Shown here: piece by piece, positions 21,256 through 30,451 of the stretch
How the letters are laid out: the number at the start of each line of letters is the position of its first letter
Position numbering within the stretch: the first letter of the stretch is position 1
DNA from: an uncultured Alphaproteobacteria bacterium
GTDB lineage: Bacteria; Pseudomonadota; Alphaproteobacteria; Rhizobiales; Aestuariivirgaceae
Assembly: GCA_945957365.1 (NCBI GenBank)
Contig: CAMFKI010000007.1
Location: 62,001-126,000 of the forward strand
DNA length: 64,000 bases
Direction of reading: 5' to 3'
Notes under the pieces: model-generated
The model's database searches: none
Told to the model about the DNA's origin: nothing
The model's input: only the letters and a program-made list of their open reading frames with translations
Position numbers and translations under genes: made by a program

Positions 21256-22608
21256 CTACTTGTTCCTGCGGGCCGCCTTGCGGGCCGCCTTCATTTCGCG
21301 ATAGCGCTTGGCCCAGCCCTCGCGCAGGTCGAGTTCGGCGCGGGTCATCGCCAGGGCATCGGGAGGTACGTTGCGGGTGATGACGCTGCCGGCGGCGATC
21401 GAGGCGCCATCGCCGACCGTGACCGGCGCCACCAGTGCGGTATTGGAGCCGACGAAGACATTCTCGCCGATATCCGTGAGGTGCTTTTCGTAACCATCGT
21501 AATTGCAGGTGATGGCGCCGGCGCCGATATTGGTTTTGGCGCCCACCCGGGCGTCGCCGATGTAGGCCAGGTGATTGGCCTTGGCGCCCCTGCCGATCAT
21601 CGCCTTCTTCACTTCGACGAAATTGCCGATGTGCGCGTCCTCGCCGATCTCGGCCCCCGGCCGCAGGCGGGCAAAGGGGCCGATGCGGGCCCCGGACGAT
21701 ACGTTCGCCCCCTCGATATGCGAGAACGCAAGAATGTCGACGCCGTCGGCGATCGTCACGCCCGGACCGAACACGACGTTGGCTTCGATGGTCACATCCT
21801 TGCCGATGACCGTGTCGGCAGAGAAATGCACGGTCCCGGGATCCGTGAGGGTTGCGCCATTCAGCATGTGCCGCTGGCGATAGATCCCCTGCAGCGTTGC
21901 CTCAATCGCGGCGAGCTGGACCCGGTCGTTGACGCCGGCCACTTCCCATTCGGGGCACATGGCCAGACGGCAGGTGGCACCCACAGCGGCGGCGAGTTCG
22001 ACGAGATCGGTGAGGTAATACTCGCCCTTCGCGTTCGCATTGCCGATTTTCGGCAGCAGGCTCCACAGGAGCTTCGAATTGATGGCGAGGATCCCGGAAT
22101 TGCACAGGCGGATCGAGCGTTCAGACGGGCTCGCGTCCAGTTCCTCGCGGATCTTCACGACGTGACCTGCCGCGTCCTGCAGCAGGCGCCCATAACCATG
22201 GGGGTTGCCAGCTTCGAACCCAAGAACCGCCATGCCGGAACCGGCCAGATCGCAGACTGCGCGAAGCGTTTCCGCAGCGATGAGCGGCACATCGCCATAG
22301 AGCATGAGAACCGTGCCGGAAAAGTCTTCCAGGGTCTGCCGCGCCGCGGCGACGGCGTGCGCCGTACCCAGCCGTTCGGACTGGAGGGCGGACAGCACAT
22401 CAGGGATGATCCGGCGGGCCTCGTCCGAAACGGCAGCCATGTCGGGACCCGTCACAACCACGCTGCGCCGGGGACCCAGTGCCTGCGCGGCGTGCAGCAC
22501 GTGGCCCAGCAAACTCCGCCCCGCCGCCCTGTGCAGGACCTTGGGCAGGTCCGATTTCATCCTGGTCCCCTTGCCTGCGGCGAGGACGATGATCGCGATA
22601 TCCGTCAT
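21256..22608 (-). CDS. glmU: Bifunctional GlcNAc-1-P uridyltransferase / GlcN-1-P acetyltransferase
   Basis: Produces UDP-GlcNAc. The 450 residues include the nucleotidyl-transfer domain with VLAAGKGTRMKSDLPKVLH at residues 8-26 and YGDVPL near 103, then a left-handed beta-helix acetyltransferase domain of hexapeptide repeats from about 250, with KNxANHL-type segment GRGAKANHLAYIGDA. The start at 22608 places the LAAGxGTRM motif as expected; an ATG 45 bases upstream adds an unconserved tail. Works with GlmS, encoded next. Confidence 0.96.
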   Translation of the reverse strand: MTDIAIIVLAAGKGTRMKSDLPKVLHRAAGRSLLGHVLHAAQALGPRRSVVVTGPDMAAVSDEARRIIPDVLSALQSERLGTAHAVAAARQTLEDFSGTVLMLYGDVPLIAAETLRAVCDLAGSGMAVLGFEAGNPHGYGRLLQDAAGHVVKIREELDASPSERSIRLCNSGILAINSKLLWSLLPKIGNANAKGEYYLTDLVELAAAVGATCRLAMCPEWEVAGVNDRVQLAAIEATLQGIYRQRHMLNGATLTDPGTVHFSADTVIGKDVTIEANVVFGPGVTIADGVDILAFSHIEGANVSSGARIGPFARLRPGAEIGEDAHIGNFVEVKKAMIGRGAKANHLAYIGDARVGAKTNIGAGAITCNYDGYEKHLTDIGENVFVGSNTALVAPVTVGDGASIAAGSVITRNVPPDALAMTRAELDLREGWAKRYREMKAARKAARRNK

Positions 22609-22695
22609 CTGGTGTCCGGTCGGAGTGAGATTCTCATGTCTTTCCGGTAGCATGCCCGAAGGCCTGAGGCGATAGCAAGGCAGCCCGCAATTGTA

Positions 22696-22724
22696 TTGAC
22701 CGCTCTTCCACCCCCCACTATGTT
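22696..22724 (+). promoter_or_regulatory. Promoter for tRNA-Lys
   Basis: TTGACC at 22696-22701 and TATGTT at 22719-22724 are separated by 17 bases, a good match to a housekeeping sigma promoter, with the tRNA beginning 34 bases after the -10 element. Confidence 0.6.
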
Positions 22725-22758
22725 CCGCGCCGATTGGCCCGGATCACATCCAGGCCGT

Positions 22759-22833
22759 GGGCCCGTAGCTCAGCGGTAGAGCATCTGACTTTTAATCAGA
22801 GGGTCCCGGGATCGTACCCCGGCGGGCTCACCA
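22759..22833 (+). tRNA. tRNA-Lys (anticodon TTT)
   Basis: A 75-base cloverleaf with encoded CCA. The acceptor stem GGGCCCG pairs with CGGGCTC (one G-U pair). The D arm is GCTC/GAGC, the anticodon stem TCTGA/TCAGA holds the loop CTTTTAA, and the T stem is CCGGG/CCCGG. The T loop reads ATCGTAC instead of the usual TTCRANY: T54 and A58 are exchanged for A54 and T58. All other landmarks (GG in the D loop, U33, purine 37) are normal. Confidence 0.95.
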
Positions 22834-22959
22834 TTCACTTCGGTTGACGCGCCCATCGGGGCCGCGTTGGCAGGGTTCATCGCCCACAATGAGCGCCGCT
22901 GGCGTGGCCACCCCGAACAATTTCTCGCATTGTACCGGCTTTGGGGGCGGGACGGCAAC

Positions 22960-24246
22960 GTGACACAGGCTTCAACCAAGGGATCCATGGGATTCCTGAG
23001 TGTGGCGGCCATCGGCGTGGGCTCGATGGTCGGCGCCGGAATATTCGCACTTCTGGGGCAAGCGGCGATGACGGCCGGCAACGGCGTCTATGCCAGTTTC
23101 CTCGCCGCCGGATTGATCGCTTTGCTGTCGGGCCTTTCCTACGTGCGGCTCGCGGTGCGCCATCCCGTCAATGGCGGCATCGTTGAATATCTGTTCCAGG
23201 CCTTTTCTTCGAAACTCGTCGCCCGCGGGTTGTCGCTCGTCTACCTGCTGACCCTCGTCGTGACGGTGTCGATCGTCGCCAAGGCCTTCGGCAAATATGG
23301 CGCACGGCTGCTGATGGGCGACGATGCGGGGAACTGGGCCTCCAATCTGCTGGCCGCGCTCATCGTCGTGGCCCTGTCAATCCTCAACCTCATCAGCGAC
23401 AAGGCCGTCGGACGCGCCGAAGTGGCGCTGGTGGGCGTGAAGCTCGGAATTCTGGTCTTGCTGATGGCGGCGGGTCTTCCCAGCATCGACCCCGCGATGC
23501 TCGCCCAGGGCAAGAGCGTCGACATGATGACGCTCATCTCCAGCGTCGCGCTGACATTTTTCGCCTATGCCGGCTTCGGCATGATGGCGAATGCGGCGGC
23601 GAATGTCGACGACCCGGCTCGCACTCTGCCGCGCGCCATCCTGGCTGCCATCGGGCTGGTGATCCTGCTCTACATCGGCCTTGCCCTGGTCGTTCTGGGC
23701 AATCTTCCCGCCGACAAGCTGGCGCGATATGCCGATACCGCCGTGGCGGAAGCGGCCAAGCCGGTGCTGGGCCGGTTCGGCTTCATCGCCGTGTCCATCG
23801 GGGCGCTCATTGCGACCGCCTCGGCGATCAATGCGACGCTCTACAGCCTGCTCAATCTCGGCAAGGCTCTGGCTGCAAAGGACAGCGGCGGACTGGCCAT
23901 CGCCCGCTGGTTGCTCGGCGACCGCAGTGGCTTTCTTGCCCTCACCGCGCTGATCATCTTCATTCTTTACGTCTTCGATTTGAACGCCATTGCGAACGTG
24001 GCCGGCGGCGCATTCCTGCTGGCCTATCTCGCCGTCTTTGCCGCCCACTGGCGGCTGTTTCCGACCGTGGGCGGCTCCCGCTTTCTCATCCTGCTGGGCG
24101 CTGCGATGATGGTCGTGGTGCTGATCGTGGTGTTCTCGCAGCTGTGGCAGCAACAGCCTTCGGCGCTCGGACTCTTCGCCGCGCTCCTTGCATCCTGCGC
24201 CACCCTCGCCTGGGCAATGGAACCACGCGGAGCACGCGCAGCCTAG
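22960..24246 (+). CDS. APC-superfamily amino acid permease
   Basis: A transporter of about 428 residues with eleven to twelve hydrophobic segments. Segment 1 contains the substrate-site signature GVGSMVGAGIFALLG (about 19-33) of the amino acid-polyamine-organocation family, and segment 6 has FFAYAGFGMMANAAANVDDP. The GTG at 22960 is preferred because a G-rich ribosome-binding stretch precedes it; an ATG at 22987 is the alternative and readings further upstream approach the tRNA. The substrate is unknown. The stop overlaps the convergent marC stop by four bases. Confidence 0.82.
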   Translation: MTQASTKGSMGFLSVAAIGVGSMVGAGIFALLGQAAMTAGNGVYASFLAAGLIALLSGLSYVRLAVRHPVNGGIVEYLFQAFSSKLVARGLSLVYLLTLVVTVSIVAKAFGKYGARLLMGDDAGNWASNLLAALIVVALSILNLISDKAVGRAEVALVGVKLGILVLLMAAGLPSIDPAMLAQGKSVDMMTLISSVALTFFAYAGFGMMANAAANVDDPARTLPRAILAAIGLVILLYIGLALVVLGNLPADKLARYADTAVAEAAKPVLGRFGFIAVSIGALIATASAINATLYSLLNLGKALAAKDSGGLAIARWLLGDRSGFLALTALIIFILYVFDLNAIANVAGGAFLLAYLAVFAAHWRLFPTVGGSRFLILLGAAMMVVVLIVVFSQLWQQQPSALGLFAALLASCATLAWAMEPRGARAA

Positions 24247-24896
24247 CTTATGTGCACGGCCGCATCCGCCGCGCGGTAAAGGCCGTGCAGGCCGGTGACG
24301 GCCAGTTGCGCACCGAGCCCGAACAGGATGATTCCGGACACGCGATTGACAGCATCGATTGCACCCCCGCTGAGACGACGCACCAGCTGTCCCGCGAACA
24401 GGATGGTGAGGAACACCGGGATGCCCATCAGCGCACAGACCGCCGCAACCGATGCAAGATCAATCAGGTTGTTGCAACGGCTTGCCGCGCTGATGACGAC
24501 GGCGATGGTTCCACCGCCGATGGCGATCGGAAAGGTGAGTGGCACGGCCGCGAGCTCATCCCATTTGACAGGTGCCGGCAGGTCCGGAACGTTGCGGTCG
24601 GCCGCCTTCCCCGCGCGGGTCATCAAAGGCCAGCCCTGGTGCAGCAGGGCCGCTCCGCCCGTGACCGTCAGCGCCGCCGTCGAGATGCCGAGCGCGGTGA
24701 GCAGCAAGTTGCCGAGGAGAACGGTCAGCACCGTGACCGCCACGTAATTCCGCGCCACCAACAGCGCCACCTTGCGCTGCGCCGCCAGCGGCGCCTCGCC
24801 AAGCAGGCTCGCAGCCGGGCCGAGCGTCGCCAGCGGGCTGAACATGGCCAGGAGACTGATGGCGAACAGCAGCAGTTGGCTGGGAGAGACCGTCAT
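24243..24896 (-). CDS. MarC-family integral membrane protein
   Basis: A 217-residue protein with six hydrophobic segments, the MarC/YchE family layout: FSPLATLGP in the first segment (about 19-27), TGGAALLHQGWPLM in the third, and PLTFPIAIGGGTIAVV (about 119-134). The family's function is not established; the name comes from the mar locus, not from proven resistance. It starts 24 bases after the porin stop and is the last gene of the gad-containing run on this strand. Confidence 0.8.
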   Translation of the reverse strand: MTVSPSQLLLFAISLLAMFSPLATLGPAASLLGEAPLAAQRKVALLVARNYVAVTVLTVLLGNLLLTALGISTAALTVTGGAALLHQGWPLMTRAGKAADRNVPDLPAPVKWDELAAVPLTFPIAIGGGTIAVVISAASRCNNLIDLASVAAVCALMGIPVFLTILFAGQLVRRLSGGAIDAVNRVSGIILFGLGAQLAVTGLHGLYRAADAAVHIS

Positions 24897-24920
24897 GCAC
24901 TTACCCGGAACTCGCGAAAC

Positions 24921-26312
24921 TCAGAAGCTCCACACCGCGACGACGTCTGCCCAGACGGTGTCGGAGGTGTCGTTGACCTTGTATTTGAGATCGTCCTTGA
25001 CGGCATTGGCATCGGTCGAGGTCGTGTACCATTCGCCCTCGAGGCCGAGCGTCAGCTGCGCCACGGGAGTGTAGTAGAGACCGCCCATGAGCGCATAGGT
25101 GTCGTAGTCGACGTTCGAGACCTGGTAATCGTTGTAGGTCTGCTGGTCGCCCTTCCGGTGCTTGTAGCCACCGGCGAGTTCGATGTGGGCCTGGTCACCC
25201 AGGTTGAAGCTGGACCACAGGCTGGCGCCCCACCAGGTATTGTTATAGGCGAGACCGTCGATGATGGTGCCGCTGCTGTCGACTTCATAGGGGCCCTCGC
25301 CCGTCGCGGCGGCAAGCGCCAGCGTGCCGACGTCGCCCAACGCGACGCTTCCACCGGCGCCGACTTGCCAGATCTGGCTCGCGCCCGTCTGTTCCTTGTT
25401 CGAGGAGCGCCAGACGCCCGCGATCTCGCCGTTGAAAACGTCGCCCGCATAGGAGATCGCGCCTGCGACGCCCAGCTTGCCGTTGTTCTCGCCGGGATCG
25501 CCGTTCGGACCCGCCCCGTTGTCGAGAGCACCGCTCTCGAGTGCCGCCGACATGGTGACGCCGCCCGCCTTGTAGTCGAGGCGCAGCTGCGTGGTGTCGC
25601 CGGGATCGAAGTCGACGTCGGCATTGTCGGTGAAATAGCAGGTGCAGGACCCGTCATAGCCATAGACGATGTCGCCGAGGGACTGGTTGTAGCCGCCACC
25701 CAGCGTGAGATCGGGCGTCATTGACCAATAGCCCCAGGCGACCTTGGCATAGAGATCGGCTGGACCGTTGCCGTTGTAGTCGCCGCGCAACTGCAGTTCG
25801 GTTCCCACCTCTCCGACGGCGGTGTCGGTCTTGGCCTGCACCATCAGCTGGGCGCGTCCGCTCACATCGGTGTCGTGGGTGTCTTTGGATGTCTTCACGT
25901 CATCGGCCGGATCGCGCACCCACTGGCCGGACTGCAGGGAATAGGCCTTGTCGTTAGTCTTCTGGTTCACGCCATTGTAGACGACGCCGGCGCGGTTGTA
26001 GCCCGACCATGAGATCGTGGCGGCAGGTGGTGCGTCCGCCGCGGCGACGACCGATATGATCGTGGCGCGACCGCCATAAGCCGCGCGCTCTCGAGCCGAG
26101 AGCGGCGCACCGGGCGTTTCGACGAGGTCGCCCTCGGAAATGGCGATCAGCCGGTATCCCTGCGGCGCCGATGGCGACGCCTCCATGGCCGCCATGCGGC
26201 CATTCAGCGCCGCGATTTCCGCCTTCAACGTGGCGAGTTCATCCGCGTGCGCAGCCGCCGTCAGTCCGACAAATGCAGCACCTCCAAGCACGGCAACCCT
26301 GACACGATGCAT
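24921..26312 (-). CDS. Outer-membrane porin, alphaproteobacterial type
   Basis: A 463-residue outer-membrane protein. The signal peptide runs to AAAHA at about residue 23 and is followed by a short coiled-coil stretch (ELATLKAEIAALNGRMAAME). The rest is a beta-barrel rich in Gly, Asp, Tyr and Asn ending in VWSF with the terminal Phe expected for Bam-dependent insertion. Two Cys occur close together in DGSCTCYF. The start at 26312 gives the signal peptide; an upstream in-frame extension overlaps the preceding small gene. It is 26 bases downstream of that gene in the gad run. Confidence 0.87.
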   Translation of the reverse strand: MHRVRVAVLGGAAFVGLTAAAHADELATLKAEIAALNGRMAAMEASPSAPQGYRLIAISEGDLVETPGAPLSARERAAYGGRATIISVVAAADAPPAATISWSGYNRAGVVYNGVNQKTNDKAYSLQSGQWVRDPADDVKTSKDTHDTDVSGRAQLMVQAKTDTAVGEVGTELQLRGDYNGNGPADLYAKVAWGYWSMTPDLTLGGGYNQSLGDIVYGYDGSCTCYFTDNADVDFDPGDTTQLRLDYKAGGVTMSAALESGALDNGAGPNGDPGENNGKLGVAGAISYAGDVFNGEIAGVWRSSNKEQTGASQIWQVGAGGSVALGDVGTLALAAATGEGPYEVDSSGTIIDGLAYNNTWWGASLWSSFNLGDQAHIELAGGYKHRKGDQQTYNDYQVSNVDYDTYALMGGLYYTPVAQLTLGLEGEWYTTSTDANAVKDDLKYKVNDTSDTVWADVVAVWSF

Positions 26313-26338
26313 GTCCCTGCTCTCCGCTTTCCTGCCCA

Positions 26339-26491
26339 TCATTTCTGGTCGGGAGGACTGTTCTCGATCGGCACCCGCGCCTCTTCCTCGAACTGCTTCC
26401 TGCGACGCGGGTTGAAGGCGTAAACCAATACCGCCACGAAGGCGATCGGCACGAGCCACACCCACCAGGCCGCGATGACTTCAGACCACAT
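26339..26491 (-). CDS. 50-residue single-pass membrane protein, CcoQ/FixQ-like
   Basis: A short gene that is easy to miss. It starts at 26491 behind a strong GGAGGGG ribosome-binding site and ends at 26339. One membrane helix (about residues 9-26, VWLVPIAFVAVLVYAF) is followed by a basic patch PRRRK and an acidic tail (QFEEEARVPIE). This pattern, with FEEEARVPIE after the helix, is what CcoQ/FixQ subunits of cbb3 oxidases show. No ccoN, ccoO or ccoP is nearby. It lies nine bases after glsA and 26 before the porin, so it is probably co-transcribed with the gad genes. Similarity to CcoQ is by eye; a general small membrane protein is the alternative. Confidence 0.7.
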   Translation of the reverse strand: MWSEVIAAWWVWLVPIAFVAVLVYAFNPRRRKQFEEEARVPIENSPPDQK

Positions 26492-26500
26492 ATCCCCTCC

Positions 26501-27457
26501 TCAGGCCGATGCAGCCGCCGCGGCGGGCGCATAGAGATTGAGACCGAGCGACCTCGCCACATGTGCCACAGCCGCCGCGGCACGCACGCTGTTGCCGGCT
26601 GGATCGAGCGGCGGCGAAAAGGCGGCGATTGCCAGCTTGCCGGGCGCCACCGCGAGGATGCCTCCGCCCACGCCGCTCTTGCCCGGAAGCCCAACGGTGT
26701 AGGCCCACTCGCCAGATGCGGTGTAGAGCCCCTCCATCGTCATCTCGGCCAGCACGTGGGGCACGTTGGCCGTGCTGATCACCCGCTTGCCGGTGACCGG
26801 GTTGACGCCGCCCGTGGCGAGGGTTGCGCCCATCACCGCGAGGTCCTTCGCCGTGATCAGGGTGGAGCATTGCCGCGTGTAGACGTCGACGGCGCGCATC
26901 GGGTCGCTGTAGCAGGTGCCGGCACTGTAGAGCAGCCAGCCGATCGCGCGGTTGTGGAAGTTGGTGGTCTGCTCGGAGGTGTTCACCTCGGCACTCAGGT
27001 CGATCGGGCGGCCGGCAAAGCTGCTCTGGCAGTCGAGGATCTTCTGCCAGCACTGGTCTGCCGTGTCGCCGGGAACGAGGCTCGCCGTGGCGATGGCGCC
27101 GGCATTGACGAGCGGCGACAAGGGCTTGCCGCTGTTGAGTTCCAGCGCCATCACCGAGTTGAACGGCAGGCCGGTGGGCGATGCGCCGACCTTCCTGCGG
27201 ATGGCATCCGCACCCAGCAACTCCATCGCCAGCGCCAGGGTGAAGACCTTGGAGATCGACTCGATGGCGAAGCGGTAGTCGGCATCTCCTGCGCTGAAGA
27301 CCTGGCCATCGGCCGTGACCACCGCAACCCCCATGAGGCCGGAGGGAACCGACGCGAGATAGGGAATGTAGCTCGCATTGGCGCCGCCGTTCACCATCAG
27401 CGCCGCGGTATGCGCTGCACTGACGGCCTGCCTGATCGCATCGGATGAGATCGCCAT
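26501..27457 (-). CDS. glsA: Glutaminase A
   Basis: Hydrolyses glutamine to glutamate and ammonia. The protein has 318 residues of the serine-dependent glutaminase family. Ser67 and Lys70 in ESISKVFTL form the catalytic pair, and NAGAIATASLV, EVNTSEQTTNFHNRAIGWLL and VNPVTGKRV are family segments. The start at 27457 lies five bases after the gadC stop. Ammonia release consumes protons, and the glutamate made feeds GadB, so the enzyme fits an acid-resistance role as in the gad loci of other bacteria. Confidence 0.94.
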   Translation of the reverse strand: MAISSDAIRQAVSAAHTAALMVNGGANASYIPYLASVPSGLMGVAVVTADGQVFSAGDADYRFAIESISKVFTLALAMELLGADAIRRKVGASPTGLPFNSVMALELNSGKPLSPLVNAGAIATASLVPGDTADQCWQKILDCQSSFAGRPIDLSAEVNTSEQTTNFHNRAIGWLLYSAGTCYSDPMRAVDVYTRQCSTLITAKDLAVMGATLATGGVNPVTGKRVISTANVPHVLAEMTMEGLYTASGEWAYTVGLPGKSGVGGGILAVAPGKLAIAAFSPPLDPAGNSVRAAAAVAHVARSLGLNLYAPAAAAASA

Positions 27458-27462
27458 GGCCG

Positions 27463-28986
27463 TCACTTCGCCTTGACCGCCGAGGCGGGCGTCTTGGACA
27501 TGTTGGGCACCCCCGGGTGCACGCCCTCGCTCTCCCAGGTGAAGGATGCAAAGTCGGTGTCGGGGTCGCGCCAGTGCGGCTTCCGCAGCGCATAGATGAC
27601 GAAGGGCATGATCACGAACAGCACGGTGAGTCCGATCAGGATTTCCACATAGGTGGCCGGGCTGCCGACCGAGATCTGCCCCGGTGGAATGAAGGACAGC
27701 ACGAAGGCCAGCAGCGAGCCTAGGAAGCCCAGACCGCCGATCAGCCACATGCCGGCATCGCCGCCCGGAATGCGGTAGGGCCGCGGACGGTTGGGCTGGC
27801 TGTAGCGGAGGTAGATCGCTGCCGCGAACATCAGCAGATACATGATGAGGTAGAGGATCACGGTGAGCTGGCTGAGGATCTGGTAGGCGGCCTGCACCGA
27901 GGGCAGCACCACGAACATGATCGACAGGGCACTCACCAGGATGGCCTGGACGAGCAGGATGTGGGTGGCCATGCCGTGCTTGTTGGTCTTCTGCCAGAAG
28001 CGCGGCAGGTAGCCGGCCTTGGCGACGGTCAGGAGGCCCGAGGACGGACCCGCCACCCAGGTGACGACACCCGCCAGCACGCCCACCGCCAGCGCCACCG
28101 CCACGACGGGCGCCAGCCAGCCCAGCCCCGCCCAGCGGAACATGTCGCCATAGGCGACGAGCAGGCTCTGGGTCAGGTTGATCGCCGAATGCGGGATGAT
28201 GAAGGCGATGGCCAGCGTTCCGAGCACGAAGATCGCCACGGTTCCCAGCGCCGCCAGGAGGATGGCGATGGGATAGTTGCGGCTCGGGTTGTCGACCTCC
28301 TTCACATGGATCGCGTTCATCTCCATGCCGGCGTAGAACAGGAAGATGCCGGCGGCGAGCACCACGTTGTTGAAGTTGGTGAAGTCCGGCAGCACGTCAT
28401 GCCAGGACAGCTGGATCTGCGGCGCGCCGCCTCCGAACAGATAGGCGAAGCCCAGCACGATGAGGATGACGGCGGGAATGATGGTGCCGATGATGCCGCC
28501 CCATTTCGACACCTTGGCGAAGGATTCCACCCCCCTGAACGCGATGAAGGTGGCGAGCCAGTAGATGCCGAGAACGATGGCCAGCACGAACATGTTGTTG
28601 GCGGAGAGCGCCTGGTCCCAGTGCTGGTTGGGCCCGATGAAGGCCAGCGACACCGCGCCGAAGGTCAGGCCGGTCGGGAACCACACCGTCACTTCGATCC
28701 ACAGCATGAACATGGCGAGGAAGGCGACACGCGGCCCGAAGGCTTCGCCCACCCAGCGGAACACGCCGCCCTTTTCCGGCCAGCCGGTGGCCAACTCGGC
28801 CGCCACCAGCGAGACCGGGATCAGGAACACCACGGCGGCGAACAGATAATAGAAGATCGAGCTCAGCCCGTATTCCGCTTCGGCGGGAAGGCCGCGCAGA
28901 CTGACCACCGCCACGACGTTCATGATGGCGAGTGTCAGAATTCCGATCTTGCCGGCCTGAGCGGCTGGCTTGGCGTTGCTTGCCAT
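27463..28986 (-). CDS. gadC: Glutamate:GABA antiporter
   Basis: An APC-family exchanger of 507 residues that imports glutamate and exports GABA. It has twelve membrane segments, the segment 1 pattern VVSLRGLPAEAEYGLSS (about 28-44), which is typical of GadC, WPEKGGVFRWVGEAFG (about 69-84) and a C-terminal soluble tail of about 40 residues (RKPHWRDPDTDF...). In E. coli GadC such a tail acts as a pH-dependent plug; here the tail is present but differs in sequence. It lies between gadB (73 bases upstream) and glsA. Confidence 0.93.
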   Translation of the reverse strand: MASNAKPAAQAGKIGILTLAIMNVVAVVSLRGLPAEAEYGLSSIFYYLFAAVVFLIPVSLVAAELATGWPEKGGVFRWVGEAFGPRVAFLAMFMLWIEVTVWFPTGLTFGAVSLAFIGPNQHWDQALSANNMFVLAIVLGIYWLATFIAFRGVESFAKVSKWGGIIGTIIPAVILIVLGFAYLFGGGAPQIQLSWHDVLPDFTNFNNVVLAAGIFLFYAGMEMNAIHVKEVDNPSRNYPIAILLAALGTVAIFVLGTLAIAFIIPHSAINLTQSLLVAYGDMFRWAGLGWLAPVVAVALAVGVLAGVVTWVAGPSSGLLTVAKAGYLPRFWQKTNKHGMATHILLVQAILVSALSIMFVVLPSVQAAYQILSQLTVILYLIMYLLMFAAAIYLRYSQPNRPRPYRIPGGDAGMWLIGGLGFLGSLLAFVLSFIPPGQISVGSPATYVEILIGLTVLFVIMPFVIYALRKPHWRDPDTDFASFTWESEGVHPGVPNMSKTPASAVKAK

Positions 28987-29059
28987 GGTCTCGTACCCCC
29001 TCTGGTCGCCTGATGTCGGAACGGGCTGCCCCCCGGCACGCCCGCCCCACTTGGTTTCG

Positions 29060-30451
29060 TCAGTTGTGGTGGAAGCCCGTCCCCTCCGAAGCCGCGATCT
29101 TCGGCGCGCCGTGCTTCTGCAGGAAGGCCAGTGCTGCCTTGAAATCGGAGATCAGGAGGTTGGCCATGTCCATGTCGAAGCCGCGCCGGCACATCACGCG
29201 CATCACGCTGATGTCCGACGCGTCGCCCGCGAGCGCGAAGGCCGGCACCTGCCAGCCGCGCAGCCGCAGCCGGTCGGACACCGCGTAGAGCGAATAGCCT
29301 GGATCGGCGCCGTCCCTGATCTTGAAGCACACGGCCGGGATGCCGGTCTTCTCGCTGCCGGTGCAGATGAACTCGTAAGGTCCCAGCGGCGCCAGTTCCC
29401 GGGCGATGTATTGCGCCACGTTGTAGGCCGCCATCTGCGTCTTGGCGTAGCCTTCCTTGCCGAGGCGCAGGAACTGGAAGTACTGCGCGATCACCTGGCC
29501 CGCGGGGCGCGAGAAGTTGATGGCGAAGGTGCCCACCTGGCCACCGAGGTAATCGACCTTGAACACCAGGTCGTCAGGCAGTGCGGCGGCATCGCGCCAG
29601 ATCACCCAGCCACAGCCCAGCGGCGCAAGACCATACTTGTGGCCCGACGAGCTGATCGACTTCACCCGCGGCAGGCGGAAGTCCCACTTGATCTCGGGCG
29701 CGCAGAACGGCGCAAGGAAGCCGCCGGACGCCGCATCGACATGGATGTCGATGTCGATGCCCTTCTGCTTCTGCAGCTTGTCGAGCGCGTCCTGAAGCGG
29801 TTCGGGATACTCGTAATTGCCGGTGTAGGTCACGCCGAAGGTGGGAACCACGCCGATGGTGTTCTCGTCCACCGCGGAGAGCATGCTCTCGGCATCCATG
29901 AACAGGCGGCCGTGCTGCATCGGGATCTCGCGCAGTTCCACGTCCCAGTAGCGCGCGAACTTGTGCCAGCATACCTGAACCGGGCCGCACACCAGGTTGG
30001 GCTTGTCCGTCGCCTTGCCCATGGCCTTCATCTTGGCCCGCCAGCGCCATTTCATGGCCATGCCGCCCAGCATGCAGGCCTCGCTGGAGCCGATGGTGTT
30101 GGTGCCCGTGGCCTGTCCGCCCGGAGGCTTTGGCGCATTCCAGAGGTCGGCCACCATGTTCACGCAGCGCGCATCGATCGCCGCCGACTGCGGATATTCT
30201 TCCTTGTCGATCCAGTTCTTGTTGATCGACACATCCATCAGCTTGTGGACGTAATCGTCGTCCCACGTCTGGCAGAAGGTGGCGAGGTTCTGGCGGGCAT
30301 TGCCGTCCAGCATCAGCTCGTCGGCCACCATCTGATAGGCCGCGGCCGGGTTCATCTCGCCGGCAGGAAATTCGCGGGCGCCGGCGGCGCGGCTGAGCGC
30401 ATCCGAACCGAACAGCGGATCGGCCTCTCCGGCTTTGAAGGTCAGGTTCAT
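29060..30451 (-). CDS. gadB: Glutamate decarboxylase
   Basis: PLP enzyme that decarboxylates glutamate to GABA and consumes a cytoplasmic proton. It has 463 residues, close to the usual 466. The PLP lysine is Lys272 in [13 protein letters not shown], the PLP-ring partner Asp is in HVDAASGGF (about 238-246), and [14 protein letters not shown] (about 118-131) is conserved. The C-terminus ends GFHHN; a C-terminal His near this position closes the active site of E. coli GadB at neutral pH. The start at 30451 has an AGGGAG site; a TTG nine bases upstream is less likely. First gene of the gad run. Confidence 0.95.
   Translation of the reverse strand: MNLTFKAGEADPLFGSDALSRAAGAREFPAGEMNPAAAYQMVADELMLDGNARQNLATFCQTWDDDYVHKLMDVSINKNWIDKEEYPQSAAIDARCVNMVADLWNAPKPPGGQATGTNTIGSSEACMLGGMAMKWRWRAKMKAMGKATDKPNLVCGPVQVCWHKFARYWDVELREIPMQHGRLFMDAESMLSAVDENTIGVVPTFGVTYTGNYEYPEPLQDALDKLQKQKGIDIDIHVDAASGGFLAPFCAPEIKWDFRLPRVKSISSSGHKYGLAPLGCGWVIWRDAAALPDDLVFKVDYLGGQVGTFAINFSRPAGQVIAQYFQFLRLGKEGYAKTQMAAYNVAQYIARELAPLGPYEFICTGSEKTGIPAVCFKIRDGADPGYSLYAVSDRLRLRGWQVPAFALAGDASDISVMRVMCRRGFDMDMANLLISDFKAALAFLQKHGAPKIAASEGTGFHHN

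Noticed and set aside
20599..22650. A 683-residue open frame on the plus strand opposite glmS and glmU
   Set aside because: It lies wholly antisense to two conserved genes and shows no family motif.
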